DNA of 47,546 nt from Gemmatimonadota bacterium. Lineage in GTDB: Bacteria; JBHIER01; G020348925. How positions within the stretch are numbered: the first letter of the stretch is position 1; each line of letters starts with the position of its first letter. The DNA is taken from NCBI GenBank assembly GCA_020348925.1, contig CP070758.1, positions 3,374,265-3,421,810 on the forward strand, written 5' to 3'. The notes under the pieces are model-generated. The model was given only the letters and a program-made list of their open reading frames with translations, did no database searches and had not been told where the DNA came from. Below are positions 35,316-44,484 of the stretch, piece by piece. Made by a program: the position numbers and the translations under genes.

Positions 35316-35721
35316 CAATGTGATCTTCCTTCGATCTCTTGACGATAGGGGCATATCTTTTTCTTGCACCGGCACTACTACTTTCTGTTCTTCAACTTGA
35401 GACGACAACTTTGCTAAAGGGATATGCCCCTTTTTTTACTTCTGATGTAAGATTGAAATCAATTGCCTTTGATCTCCGGATTGCCTATATTGTACGCCCT
35501 ACTCGACCAGTTATAACGACTGTGAGCGAGACATCACACTTTTATAACGCAAAAGATTGGAGCATCATCCGCGTGACGGAAAGGCTTAATCGAAGGAGTC
35601 GGCTTTTGAAAACTCGTCTGCAGCGATTTTCAATTAGTTGAAACTTTATCGAGCGGAATATTGTCTTGGTACTGTTAATAAAGAGTCTTCAAACAATAAT
35701 TGACTGAAAGGAGGTCGCAGA
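35316..35721. other. Intergenic region between msrAB and the M3 peptidase
   Basis: About 400 bases. It contains a terminator-like long-loop hairpin (35347-35437). The open frame 35339-35641 overlaps that hairpin, starts with TTG without a ribosome site and is not protein-like. A promoter for the peptidase should lie in the last 250 bases, but no clear -35/-10 pair was found. Confidence 0.4.
35347..35437 (+). terminator. Terminator-like hairpin with an unusually long loop
   Basis: AGGGGCATATC (35347-35357) pairs perfectly with GATATGCCCCT (35421-35431), followed by a 7-base T-run. The 63-base loop is far longer than usual for a simple terminator. Placed 32 bases after the msrAB stop, it probably ends that transcript. 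The long loop could also allow a switch-like alternative fold ahead of the peptidase gene. Confidence 0.6.
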
Positions 35722-37818
35722 ATGAAGATGTTGGTCTTACCGTTTGTTACCGTGTGTGTGCTGTTTTGCTCGATTACGGGCTATGCTCAGAATCCGTTTT
35801 TCAGTGATTACGATACGCCCTTCGGTGTCCCTCCCTTTGAGAAAATTCAGGAAGAACACTATATGCCCGCTTTCAAGGAAGGGATCAAGCAGGGGGAGGC
35901 GGAAATTCAGGCCATCGTCGATAACCCCGAGGCACCGACTTTTGAGAACACTATCGAAGCGCTGGAACGATCGGGTGTGTTGTTGTCTAAAGTTCAGTTG
36001 GTCTTCTACAACCTACTGGGCGCCCACACCAATGATACATTGCAGGAGATTGCCCAGGAAGCATCCCCCATGTTTTCAAAGTACAGGGATGATATTCTCC
36101 TCAACGAGGATCTGTTTCAGAGAGTGAAAGCTGTCTATGTGCAGAAGGATAGACTGAATCTCACAAAGGAGCAGAAGAAACTTCTCGATAAGTATTACAA
36201 GGATTTTGTCAGGGGAGGCGCCAATCTCGACGAGGAGAAAAAGGCTCAGCTGCGAGAGATCAATGAAGAGTTGTCCCTGCTGTCACTGCAGTTCGGTGAT
36301 AACGTTCTCAAGGAGGACAATGACTTTTACATTGTTCTCGAACGTGAAGAGGATCTGGTCGGTCTGCCCGAAAACGTCATCAGCGCCGCTGCCGAAGCGG
36401 CTACGGAGCGTGGCCATGAGGGCCAATGGGTCATTACCCTGCATAAACCGAGCTGGATCCCCTTTCTTCAGTATTCCGGGAGGCGCGATCTTCGGGAGAA
36501 AATATACAAGGGGTACATTAACCGCGGCGACAACGACAACGAATACGATAACAAAGAAATAGCGTCCAGAATGGCTGCCCTGCGGGTGAAGCGGATCAAG
36601 CTGTTGGGATATAAGACCCATGCCCATTATATTCTGGAAGAGTACATGGCCAAAGAGCCCGAAAATGTCTACAAACTCCTGGATCAGCTCTGGAAACCGG
36701 CCCTGGCGAAGGCCAAGCAAGAGGCAGCCGAGTTTCAACAGATGATTTACGATGAAGGGGACGATTTCAAGCTCGAATCGTGGGACTGGTGGTACTACGC
36801 CGAGAAAGTGAAGAAGGCCAAATATGACCTGGATGAGGAGATGACCAGGCCGTATTTCAAGTTGGAGAATGTCATCGACGGTGTCGTGACGCTGTCGAAC
36901 AAGCTGTTCGGTATCACCCTAACAGAGTTGCAGGACATGCCAAAGTATCACGAAGACGTGAAAGTCTTCGAAGTCAAGAACCAAGATGGGTTTCATGTGG
37001 GCATTCTGTACACAGACTATTTCCCCCGCGCCAGCAAGCGCGGCGGGGCATGGATGAGCAATTACAGGGAACAGATGAAAATCGGCGGGACGGATATCAG
37101 GCCCATCATTTGCAATGTGGGTAATTTCTCCAAGCCGACGGCCGACAATCCATCCCTGTTGAGTCTCGACGAAGTGACGACGCTCTTCCACGAGTTCGGG
37201 CACGCCCTCCATGGCATGCTCTCCGAGTGCACCTACGAAAGACTGTCCGGTACCAATGTTCCCAGGGATTTTGTCAAGCTTCCATCACAGATTATGGAAA
37301 ACTGGGCCTTCGAACCGGAGATGCTAAAAATCTACGCCAGACACTACAAGACAGGAGAACCCATGCCCGAGGAGTTGATCGAGAAGATCGACAAAGCCGG
37401 CAAATTCAATCAGGGCTTCAAAACCGTCGAATACTTGGCGGCGTCCTTTCTTGATATGGACTGGCATACCCTGACCGAACCCGAAGAGCTGGACCCGATC
37501 GAATTTGAGAATGAGACCTTCAAGAGAATAGGTTTGATCCCGGAAATTATCTCTCGATATAGAAGTCCTTACTTCAGACATATCTTCTCCGGCGGATATT
37601 CATCGGGATATTACAGTTACATTTGGGCCGAGGTGCTGGACGCCGATGCCTTCCAGGCTTTTGTGGAAAAAGGCCTCTTTGACCGAGAGACCGGCATGGC
37701 CTTCAGAAAGCATATCCTGTCCAAGGGCGGGACTGAGGATCCCATGGAACTCTACGTCCGCTTCCGCGGGACCGAACCCAAGATCGAACCGTTACTGGAG
37801 AAAAGAGGACTCAACTAA
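35722..37818 (+). CDS. Exported M3-family zinc oligopeptidase (Dcp/OpdA-like)
   Basis: 698 residues; ATG seven bases after AAAGGAGG. A signal peptide ends near residue 22 (ITGYAQ). PFFSDYDTPFGVPPFEKI is the usual start of Dcp-type enzymes. The zinc site is HEFGHALHGML at about residue 490, and the third ligand is the Glu of QIMENW about 30 residues later. The long helical N-domain that limits entry to short peptides is complete. It should cleave dipeptides or oligopeptides in the periplasm. It complements the exported S9A enzyme at 15871. Confidence 0.95.
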   Translation: MKMLVLPFVTVCVLFCSITGYAQNPFFSDYDTPFGVPPFEKIQEEHYMPAFKEGIKQGEAEIQAIVDNPEAPTFENTIEALERSGVLLSKVQLVFYNLLGAHTNDTLQEIAQEASPMFSKYRDDILLNEDLFQRVKAVYVQKDRLNLTKEQKKLLDKYYKDFVRGGANLDEEKKAQLREINEELSLLSLQFGDNVLKEDNDFYIVLEREEDLVGLPENVISAAAEAATERGHEGQWVITLHKPSWIPFLQYSGRRDLREKIYKGYINRGDNDNEYDNKEIASRMAALRVKRIKLLGYKTHAHYILEEYMAKEPENVYKLLDQLWKPALAKAKQEAAEFQQMIYDEGDDFKLESWDWWYYAEKVKKAKYDLDEEMTRPYFKLENVIDGVVTLSNKLFGITLTELQDMPKYHEDVKVFEVKNQDGFHVGILYTDYFPRASKRGGAWMSNYREQMKIGGTDIRPIICNVGNFSKPTADNPSLLSLDEVTTLFHEFGHALHGMLSECTYERLSGTNVPRDFVKLPSQIMENWAFEPEMLKIYARHYKTGEPMPEELIEKIDKAGKFNQGFKTVEYLAASFLDMDWHTLTEPEELDPIEFENETFKRIGLIPEIISRYRSPYFRHIFSGGYSSGYYSYIWAEVLDADAFQAFVEKGLFDRETGMAFRKHILSKGGTEDPMELYVRFRGTEPKIEPLLEKRGLN

Positions 37819-37859
37819 GATAAAAAGTCTCTGGACTCAATTTCATCTGATATATATCG

Positions 37860-37882
37860 GGGCAGGAGGTCAACTCCTGCCC
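37860..37882 (+). terminator. Hairpin after the M3 peptidase gene
   Basis: GGGCAGGAG (37860-37868) pairs perfectly with CTCCTGCCC (37874-37882) around a 5-base loop, 42 bases after the stop. The stem is strong, but no T-run follows, so it is either a factor-dependent end or an mRNA-stabilising structure. Confidence 0.5.
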
Positions 37883-38061
37883 TGCTCATTTCACGAGTAC
37901 TCACGAGAATGTTTGGACTTCAAAGAACCTAACTCAAAGCATATCATACAGAATTACATATTTTTTGTATCCAGGAATCAAAAAAATATATTATCGTAAT
38001 GTATTGGCTCTTCAATGCCCTGAAGCCTGAGCCGTTAGACCGAAAGGCGAACACAGCGGCC

Positions 38062-38204
38062 GTTTTTTCCGTGTCTGAATCCCTCGCCTTAGCGGGGGAT
38101 GAGTTTGGAAAAAACAGCGCAGTGAGCCGTTGACGGTCTCGGCGAAGGCTTTGGGTTGGTCTTTCTTTTTGCTTCTTTTTCTTTGGCCAGAAAAGAAAAA
38201 GAAG
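38062..38204. repeat. Compound palindromic intergenic repeat
   Basis: GTTTTTTCC (38062-38070) pairs with GGAAAAAAC (38107-38115) across a 36-base G+C-rich loop. Then CTTCTTTTTCTTT (38172-38184) pairs perfectly with AAAGAAAAAGAAG (38192-38204) around a 7-base loop. The combination resembles multi-copy intergenic repeats found in many genomes. No second copy is seen in this window. Confidence 0.4.
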
Positions 38205-38475
38205 AGGAATACTATTTTCCCCCCGCATCTGATGTAAATAATATACATGTTTTGAATATCAACTCTGTTTATCCTTTCAATCGCTCAAGCGATTCAGGAG
38301 CCGGGAAATCACCAAAACGAATGCTTGAAAGCACACTACATTCTTGCGACGGGCCAAAAAGAAAAATCCCTCCTCTCCTCCCTTACAAAGGGGGACATAG
38401 AGGGACTCAATCTAAAAAAATAATTCCTAGGGTCTTTCTATCAGGAAGTTGCTTGTCCCTAATGTATGTGCAGTT

Positions 38476-39009
38476 TTATTTCAAAACAGTCAGAAAAAGA
38501 AACGTGGCGCTACCCATTTTTATCTGTGTACCGTTTCGGAGGATTTGGCCTTCCTCAGATATCTCATTTCCATTGACATTCACACTTCCCTCTCGAGGGA
38601 AGATGTGAAAACACCCATTCCTGAACACAACAGCGCTGTGCTCCGGCCGCACTGTTTCGAAATCATCCACTTTGAAATCCGCCCTTTTACTGTTCCCAAG
38701 TATGGTCACAGGCCTGTTGATATGCATGAAGGCAGGGATTTTCCGTATTTTTTTCACTATCTGGGCTGCATCAACGAGGGCAAGCACACTGAAGCTTTCA
38801 AAGGGATTAAAGGGTTCGCCTTCAAGCTCAACAAAGGGTATGTCTACAGTCTCGATGGTAGCTTCTTTCTCTCCCTCAGAGCCTACCTTCGTCAATTGCA
38901 GGATTCCCGGGGATTCCACCTCTCCCTTGTGGACCCTCGTGACATTTGGGTCCTCATCACTGCCTCCCTTTTCCTCATGTACCCATTTGAGTGTGTCATC
39001 TTGTCCCAT
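38476..39009 (-). CDS. FHA-domain protein with a flexible N-terminal extension
   Basis: The ATG at 39009 has AAGGAG upstream, giving 177 residues; an ATG at 39024 lacks a ribosome site. The N-terminal 80 residues are acidic and low in predicted structure (GEVESPGILQL). About 85-177 is an FHA fold: VTILGNSKRADFKV is the start of the sheet, RPEHSAVVF holds the H of the phosphothreonine loop, and GSVNVNGNEI is the N-G turn; the usual Arg of GR is replaced by GN. It probably binds phosphothreonine, or no longer does. It starts 28 bases after the vWA-FHA gene and should be co-transcribed with it. Confidence 0.8.
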   Translation of the reverse strand: MGQDDTLKWVHEEKGGSDEDPNVTRVHKGEVESPGILQLTKVGSEGEKEATIETVDIPFVELEGEPFNPFESFSVLALVDAAQIVKKIRKIPAFMHINRPVTILGNSKRADFKVDDFETVRPEHSAVVFRNGCFHIFPREGSVNVNGNEISEEGQILRNGTQIKMGSATFLFLTVLK

Positions 39010-39036
39010 AATTTTCTCCTTCATGAATCGCCATTA

Positions 39037-40653
39037 TTATCTGCTAACCATTGTCTGTTCAAACTCTCTCTTCACTTGATCGCTTTCTCTGTAAACGATA
39101 CGTATGCCATCCTTCCCACCCAAATCTATAACGTCTCCGTCCTGCAAGGGGAACGTGCCATCTATTTTTTTCCCTCCGATCCAAGTTCCGTTCATACTTC
39201 CCAGATCCTCGATGGCAAACCTCTCCCCCTCACTCACAAATATCCTGGCATGGCCGTCTCTTTCTTGGCTTGCCCTGGAAACATATTCATTCCTCGTCCA
39301 GAGGTACACGACTCCCTTTTTGCGAAAAGAGGCTCGCTCTTTCGACTTTTTGGCAATAATCAATTCATCGAGAACCTCAACACCCTCGTGCACGAGAGGA
39401 ACCGAACTCTTCAGACAGTCTATTTGAAGTAAAACATCCGGTGCATTCCTAGCCACCTGTGTCATCTGACCGGATCGGGAATCAAAGTAATGCACAATGG
39501 TGGGATATTCCGATGGGTATTCGAGCTCACAGTCCTCGGTGTCACTGCTTTCTATCATTTCCGCAATCTGTTTCATCCAGCCTTCTTTCTCTTCCCTTTC
39601 CTTTCTTATCTTTTTTCTCGATCTCTCTATATAAATGATGATAAGCACAAGGAGCACGACTACAAGCGATCCAAGGACGATCAACTGTTGCCTCGTCAAG
39701 CTCTCATACCACGGTTTTTGAGGCGGCATAACTCTCTCCGCGACTGGCGGAGCCACCACAATCGGAGCACCGGTGGGATTAAAGAGAAATTCCTTTGTGG
39801 ACTTGGCAGTGAGGTTTCCATAAGTCAGAGAAAGGCTCGCTTTATACGTGGAAGGCTCCTTCGCAAAATCGAAACTTATCATGTACTGGTTCTTCAATTG
39901 ATCTAAGACCCCCTGATACAGCTCCGGGATTCTTTCAGGTTCCGGTGTCGTGGCAAAATCTCCTCCGCTCACTTGGGCAATCCCCTGGAGATAGGCACTG
40001 TCAATATCATGGCCGAAGCCTAAGGTGAAAACAGGAACAGAAGCACCTGTGGCCATGTCCACAGCATCCTTTGCCACGCGCTCGCTTCCTTCGTCCTTCC
40101 CGTCCGTAAGGAGAATGACGGCCGTCCTGGTAGTCGGCGCATCTTTTCCTTTTTTGAGAGCCTCATATGTGGCGTCATAGAGGTGGGTCCACTCTTCGAC
40201 AGGTCTCAAGGCCTCAACCTGAGTTCTCACGATATACCTCTCCTGAGTGAAGTCGGTCATGAACCGAACCGCTGTCCCAAAACTCATGAGAACCACAAAA
40301 TCTTTCTTTTCCAGTTGATCCAAAAAGATGGAAATGGCTTTTTGGGTTTCCTCAAAAGGCCTGCCGCGCATGCTTCCGCTAACATCCACTCCCAGAATGA
40401 TGGATAAAGGCTCCTCAACGGTGGACGCAGGTTCTAACGCAAAATCTTCAATTTTTTCTCCTCCGATAAAAAGCACAAAATTTTCTTCGGAAAGACCTTT
40501 TATCGGTCTGCCGGCATCATCGACCGCCGATATATATAACGCTGCCTTATTCTCTTCAACCGCCTCGCCCTTCAAAATAGCCACTGAAACATCGGCCGAA
40601 GCTATACAGACCGAGCACAGGAAAAATAAGAAGACAAAGCCCGCTTTTCTCAT
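39037..40653 (-). CDS. Exported vWA domain, one membrane helix, cytoplasmic FHA domain
   Basis: 538 residues; ATG after AAGGAGG. A signal peptide (1-20, IASADVS) is followed by a strand-rich segment and a vWA domain (about 83-260) with MIDAS DVSGSM (90-95), a T in EEWTHLYD and D in LLTDGKDEGS. A second small beta domain precedes a helix at about 325-347. The cytoplasmic side has a middle region, then an FHA domain near 470-530 with GHARIF, LGSMNGTW and LQDGDVIDLGG; the S-M-N-G turn is intact. This topology joins external metal-dependent protein binding to internal phosphothreonine recognition. No kinase gene is in the window. Confidence 0.87.
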   Translation of the reverse strand: MRKAGFVFLFFLCSVCIASADVSVAILKGEAVEENKAALYISAVDDAGRPIKGLSEENFVLFIGGEKIEDFALEPASTVEEPLSIILGVDVSGSMRGRPFEETQKAISIFLDQLEKKDFVVLMSFGTAVRFMTDFTQERYIVRTQVEALRPVEEWTHLYDATYEALKKGKDAPTTRTAVILLTDGKDEGSERVAKDAVDMATGASVPVFTLGFGHDIDSAYLQGIAQVSGGDFATTPEPERIPELYQGVLDQLKNQYMISFDFAKEPSTYKASLSLTYGNLTAKSTKEFLFNPTGAPIVVAPPVAERVMPPQKPWYESLTRQQLIVLGSLVVVLLVLIIIYIERSRKKIRKEREEKEGWMKQIAEMIESSDTEDCELEYPSEYPTIVHYFDSRSGQMTQVARNAPDVLLQIDCLKSSVPLVHEGVEVLDELIIAKKSKERASFRKKGVVYLWTRNEYVSRASQERDGHARIFVSEGERFAIEDLGSMNGTWIGGKKIDGTFPLQDGDVIDLGGKDGIRIVYRESDQVKREFEQTMVSR

Positions 40654-40987
40654 ATGCTACCTCCTTGGATTGCCAATGCGATCAAGACCTCCTCCGCGAG
40701 GACGAAAAAGATTTTACGATTAGAGCGACATTGAACACCAATGTTGAACGTGCTTCGGCTAATCTCACAGACTTTATATCAAAACTGTTATGTTGCGAAA
40801 TTTGTGCCAAGAGATTTGGCCTGACTCTCTTTACCTGATATATCTTTGAAGCACAATAAATTATCACAAAAAATCTTTTCCCAGAAAAAAAGTGCAGACA
40901 GAGGAAAATAGGAGAACGTGTGCAATTTACCCGTTCAGAAAGTGAGTCTTCCAGTTAAGAAACGATTGACCTGTTTGTTCATGAGCA

Positions 40988-41095
40988 GTCATTCCGGGTT
41001 TATCCCGGAATCTCCTGAATTGAGATTCCGTTGCCCTGCTTGAGGAGATTCCGTCACGGATTTTCCCCTGTATTCTATAACGGGGCCGGAATGAC
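40988..41095. repeat. MITE-like palindromic element, copy B
   Basis: The 108-base segment starts GTCATTCCGG and ends CCGGAATGAC, an exact 10-base terminal inverted repeat. Inner arms (TTATCCCGGAATCTCC and GGAGATTCCGTCACGGA-like) could fold into further hairpins. It lies in the divergent region and does not interrupt a gene. Ends agree with copy A at 4573. Confidence 0.55.
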
Positions 41096-41318
41096 ATTTC
41101 ATAAAGAAAGTACGTTAGATCCCAAAAAATACCATACTTTGTATGGAGCAAAGATTGGGTGATTTCATCCAGTCTTCCTGATATGGAATGGTACATCCTT
41201 TTATTTATGAAGGTCAATTTATATAATTTTACACCATAACCCTAATAAATACAGACAACTAAATCAATATTACTTTTAACACTTCATCTTCTGGCATGAA
41301 AATCGCACTTCGTGTAAG

Positions 41319-41345
41319 ATGTGACATTGATGTCTTGTGTCACAT
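41319..41345. promoter_or_regulatory. Inverted repeat ATGTGACA-N11-TGTCACAT before the 834-residue gene
   Basis: The two perfect 8-base arms lie at 41319-41326 and 41338-41345, 42-68 bases before the ATG at 41387. The spacer holds GATGTC, which with the left arm makes a smaller GACAT/ATGTC repeat. It may be an operator or a 5'-UTR stem. The spacing does not match a CRP site. Confidence 0.35.
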
Positions 41346-41386
41346 GACTAAGGATTTTTGTGGAATTTTAATAGGAGAACAGTACA

Positions 41387-43891
41387 ATGAGAACAGGAAT
41401 GTTGCCAGCTCTCGTCGGAATAATAATCCTCATATGCGGTGGTTTTCTGACAGGGATCTCGGCTGATGAGCTGATGAGCCAGGGGAGTCAGTTGACTGTT
41501 CCCTGGGATGAGTTTAAAAAATTGGTGAATCTCGATGAAGACGAGATCGTGCTTTCTTTGGAGACGTACCAAAAACTGGTGGCACAGACCGGCGTAAAAA
41601 CAACACCACCTCACACAGTGAGGCAGGGGAATGTGGTTCTGACCCGCGCCGAATTCAAAAAGTTGATTGACGGGATGAGGCTTCCTGCCGATCCTCAGAC
41701 GCAACCCCCCTTTGATTATCTCATAACCAAGGCGATATACTCCGGAAAAATGGCGGAGGACAATACGGCCTTCGTCGGGATATTCACCGTCCACGTCCTG
41801 AAACAGGGCGCCTATTTAAGAATACCGCTTCTTCCGCAGAGTATCGCTCTGGAAGACATACGAATGGACGGCAAAGAGGCGCTGGTGATCAGCGAGAACG
41901 GATATCACCACGTGATCCTGTCGCGTGCCGGTGAATACGAAGTGACGGCTTCATTCTCCCTGAAAACCTCACTGGACAAAGGTCCCCACAAGATCGATCT
42001 GGCCATTCAGCAGACGCCCATTACGCTTCTGAAACTGGAGCTGCCCTTGAAGGATATTGATGTGGAGATCCCTCAGGCTCAACAAGTCGCAAGCAGCACA
42101 AGGGGCAATACCACGACTGTTTCCGCAGTCATCACGCCGGGCCGGACTGTAAGTATCCGCTGGCGAAAGAAGGTGGCCATCACCGAGAAGATCCCGCCCA
42201 AACTCTACAGTGAGGTCTATCATCTCATCTCCATCGATGACGATGCGCTCAAGATCAATTCGGATATCAATTACACCATCCTTCACAGCGAGGTCGACGC
42301 TGTCCAGCTGGCCATCCCGGACAATACCAATGTGCTCACCGTAACGGGCGAAGGCGTGGGCGAGTGGCAGGAGACCGAACAGGAGGGGCAACGCCTGATC
42401 CTGATCCCGTTCACGTATGGGAAGAAGGGATCCGTGACGGTGCGAGTCACTTCTGAGATTCCACTGTCAGCGACCGGGTTGGCGAACGTCTTTTCCGGGA
42501 TACGGGCGCTGGAAACGGTTCGTGAAACTGGATTCATCGGCATCGAGCTCAATACCAGCGCCGAGGTGCTCGTGACGGAGAGCGTGGGATTGGAGCCGAT
42601 TGCGACGCCGAAACTTCCAGCCCAGCTGATCAATAAGTCCGCCAAACCCCTCATTATGGGATTCAAATATCTCAAGCATCCGTTCAGTCTGGTGCTTGAT
42701 ATCAAGAAGCACGAAAAAATCGCCGTACCGGTGGCCACCATCAACTCCGCCAACATTGTCACCCTCTTTACCGAGGACGGAAAGGTGGTCCATCGTTTGG
42801 TGTATCAGGTACGAAACAGCGCCAAGCAGTTTCTGGAGATCCAGGTTCCTGAAAAAGCGGACGTCTGGAGCGTCTTCGTCGGTAACGAGCCTGTCGAGTC
42901 GTCCCTCAATTCTCACGGGAAGCTGTTAGTGCCCCTTATCCGCTCCCGCTCGGTGAACAACCGTCTGGACACCTTCCCCGTCGAGGTCATCTACTGTCTG
43001 GTGGAGGACAGATTTACCTGGTCGGGCTCCCGGGCATCGGCGCTCCCGGCCGTAGATCTGTTGATCAGTCAGCTCATGTGGTCCGTGTATCTGCCCAACG
43101 ACTATTCGTACATCTATTTCAGGAGTACCCTGGAGAAGGAGGAGATCATCCGCGGATTAAACGTTTTTAAAGGCGCACAGAGGCAGTACAACGAGAGAGC
43201 CATGAAGGAGCTTTCCGACTTGGACGCTGTGGAATCAGACGAAATGTACTGGGACAAGCTCAGGGGAGCGTACAAGGGAAAGGAGTACAAGAGCCGGTTC
43301 AGAAATGTTCCGCTCCAGGAGGAGCAGCTCTCCAGCCAGGTTCAGACCGAGCTCGAATTCAGCGGACGCCTCGAGGGCCTCGCCCAGCAGGAGCCCCAGG
43401 CGGCCGTCTCCGGAGGTGTAGGCATACTGCCCATACAGATACAGATCCCAACCGGTGGACAGGTCTACAGGTTTGCCAAAACCATCGTCAAGACCGAAGA
43501 TCCCCTCACCATGAGTGTCGTCTACGCACAAAACTGGATCTTAGGGACGATCAAGTGGGTCGTAATTGTGCTCATTGTCTTGATACTCATTATAATGAGA
43601 AAAACAGTCATCAGGATCTTTCGGTGGTTCAAAGACGGGTTCAGTAACGTGGAGAAATGGTATAAAAAGCATGACAGTACCTTTGAAAAAATATCCAAAT
43701 CCAAAATGACGCCCTTCGTCCTGTTCGGACTCTTCATCGTATTCTGGTCCATTTCAAAGTTGCTCACACTCCTCGTCTTCTTCCTTTTCTGGATGAGTGT
43801 CGTGTATCACATCATTCTCTACAGGGAGAGAAGGGCTGAGAGGAGATCAAAGATTGAAGAGCAGGATCAAGATCAATCGACTACACTTTAG
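41387..43891 (+). CDS. Large exported, membrane-anchored protein of unknown function
   Basis: 834 residues; ATG nine bases after AGGAG. A signal peptide (1-26) leads into a short segment, LTVPWDEFKKLV, that is echoed by VLTRAEFKKLI (about residue 85), suggesting a small repeat. About 110-640 is rich in beta strands in sandwich-like sets (VHVLKQGAYLRIPLLP). About 650-700 is charged and Gln-rich. One membrane helix lies at about 720-738 and a helical hairpin at 775-812, followed by a basic, then acidic tail. No catalytic motif was recognised. It is divergent from the vWA-FHA pair, and I infer, without proof, that they act together in the envelope. Confidence 0.78.
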   Translation: MRTGMLPALVGIIILICGGFLTGISADELMSQGSQLTVPWDEFKKLVNLDEDEIVLSLETYQKLVAQTGVKTTPPHTVRQGNVVLTRAEFKKLIDGMRLPADPQTQPPFDYLITKAIYSGKMAEDNTAFVGIFTVHVLKQGAYLRIPLLPQSIALEDIRMDGKEALVISENGYHHVILSRAGEYEVTASFSLKTSLDKGPHKIDLAIQQTPITLLKLELPLKDIDVEIPQAQQVASSTRGNTTTVSAVITPGRTVSIRWRKKVAITEKIPPKLYSEVYHLISIDDDALKINSDINYTILHSEVDAVQLAIPDNTNVLTVTGEGVGEWQETEQEGQRLILIPFTYGKKGSVTVRVTSEIPLSATGLANVFSGIRALETVRETGFIGIELNTSAEVLVTESVGLEPIATPKLPAQLINKSAKPLIMGFKYLKHPFSLVLDIKKHEKIAVPVATINSANIVTLFTEDGKVVHRLVYQVRNSAKQFLEIQVPEKADVWSVFVGNEPVESSLNSHGKLLVPLIRSRSVNNRLDTFPVEVIYCLVEDRFTWSGSRASALPAVDLLISQLMWSVYLPNDYSYIYFRSTLEKEEIIRGLNVFKGAQRQYNERAMKELSDLDAVESDEMYWDKLRGAYKGKEYKSRFRNVPLQEEQLSSQVQTELEFSGRLEGLAQQEPQAAVSGGVGILPIQIQIPTGGQVYRFAKTIVKTEDPLTMSVVYAQNWILGTIKWVVIVLIVLILIIMRKTVIRIFRWFKDGFSNVEKWYKKHDSTFEKISKSKMTPFVLFGLFIVFWSISKLLTLLVFFLFWMSVVYHIILYRERRAERRSKIEEQDQDQSTTL

Positions 43892-44086
43892 TCCGCAAAG
43901 ATGCTGGCTATTTTAGTGCATGGTTTTCAATTCCCTATCCTGAGGACATTAATAATACTTTTACCCATACTGGTTCCCCTCATTTTCCTGTACTCCCCTG
44001 CACTCTTGCACCCCTGCTCCTCTGAAATATTCAGTGTCAACCGATCAAAATTAGAGCTTCAGGGGCTCTTGCTGGCTTTGTTCGTA

Positions 44087-44245
44087 TTAATGCGGGTCGT
44101 AGAACCAGTCCTCCTCAATGTCTTTGACCGGCTTTCCCCAGAGATCTGGCTCAATCGTCTCTTCAGGTTTTGGTATCGGCACTAAAAATATCTGGTCCTT
44201 CTTGTAGATATCTCCCCCGAGCTGTGGCATGACTTTCTTGGGCAT
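44087..44245 (-). CDS. Candidate 52-residue protein downstream of the repeat fibre gene
   Basis: An ATG at 44245 starts a 52-codon frame ending TAA at 44089-44087. The product begins MPKKVMPQLGGDIYKK and ends EEDWFYDPH, with a Pro/Glu-rich middle (VPIPKPEETIEPDLWGKPV). The composition is soluble and protein-like. No Shine-Dalgarno is seen, and an in-frame stop lies three codons upstream, so the start is limited to this ATG or a later one. It is on the same strand as the fibre gene and about 230 bases after its stop. Confidence 0.38.
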   Translation of the reverse strand: MPKKVMPQLGGDIYKKDQIFLVPIPKPEETIEPDLWGKPVKDIEEDWFYDPH

Positions 44246-44450
44246 AGAGAATCAGGGAGGATAATTGAGAAGGGATGTCTAAATGTTTAGCGTTTGTGGT
44301 GTGCTTTTCGTTCGGAAAAAAGAGTAGGGTATTACAAATTTAAATGTGTAAAAGAATAATAATCAATAGTAATGAATATCAAAGATAACCAACACTCTGG
44401 AATTTCAGCAAAAAGTAATGATTTCACCCAAGAATTACAGAAATCCATCA

Positions 44451-44484
44451 CTCCCAGCATTGAACTTGGGAGCATTTATTTTTT
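44451..44484 (+). terminator. Terminator between convergent genes
   Basis: CTCCCA (44451-44456) pairs with TGGGAG (44467-44472), followed by a T-rich CATTTATTTTTTAT. It would end plus-strand transcripts coming from the 834-residue gene. It overlaps the last codons of the convergent fibre gene. Confidence 0.5.

Larger units (their letters stand above)
37819..38475. other. Intergenic region rich in palindromes; no gene
   Basis: About 650 bases between the M3 peptidase and the FHA protein end. It contains three hairpins listed separately and a CCCTTACAAAGGGGG-type motif near 38380-38395. The plus-strand frame 38156-38608 and the minus-strand frames near 37944-38248 mirror repeat DNA and are not protein-like. 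Confidence 0.45.
40654..41386. other. Divergent intergenic region with a MITE-like element and an inverted repeat
   Basis: About 730 bases between the divergent vWA-FHA gene and the 834-residue gene. It contains the element at 40988-41095 and the inverted repeat at 41319-41345. Open frames on the minus strand (40682-40867 and 40927-41217) are not protein-like, and the second overlaps the repeat. Confidence 0.4.

Noticed and set aside
35339-35641. 100-codon plus-strand frame after msrAB
   Set aside because: It starts with TTG without a ribosome site and runs through the terminator-like hairpin; the sequence is not protein-like.
38449-39432. 327-codon plus-strand frame
   Set aside because: It spans two real minus-strand genes (the FHA protein and the end of the vWA-FHA gene) and is their reverse shadow.
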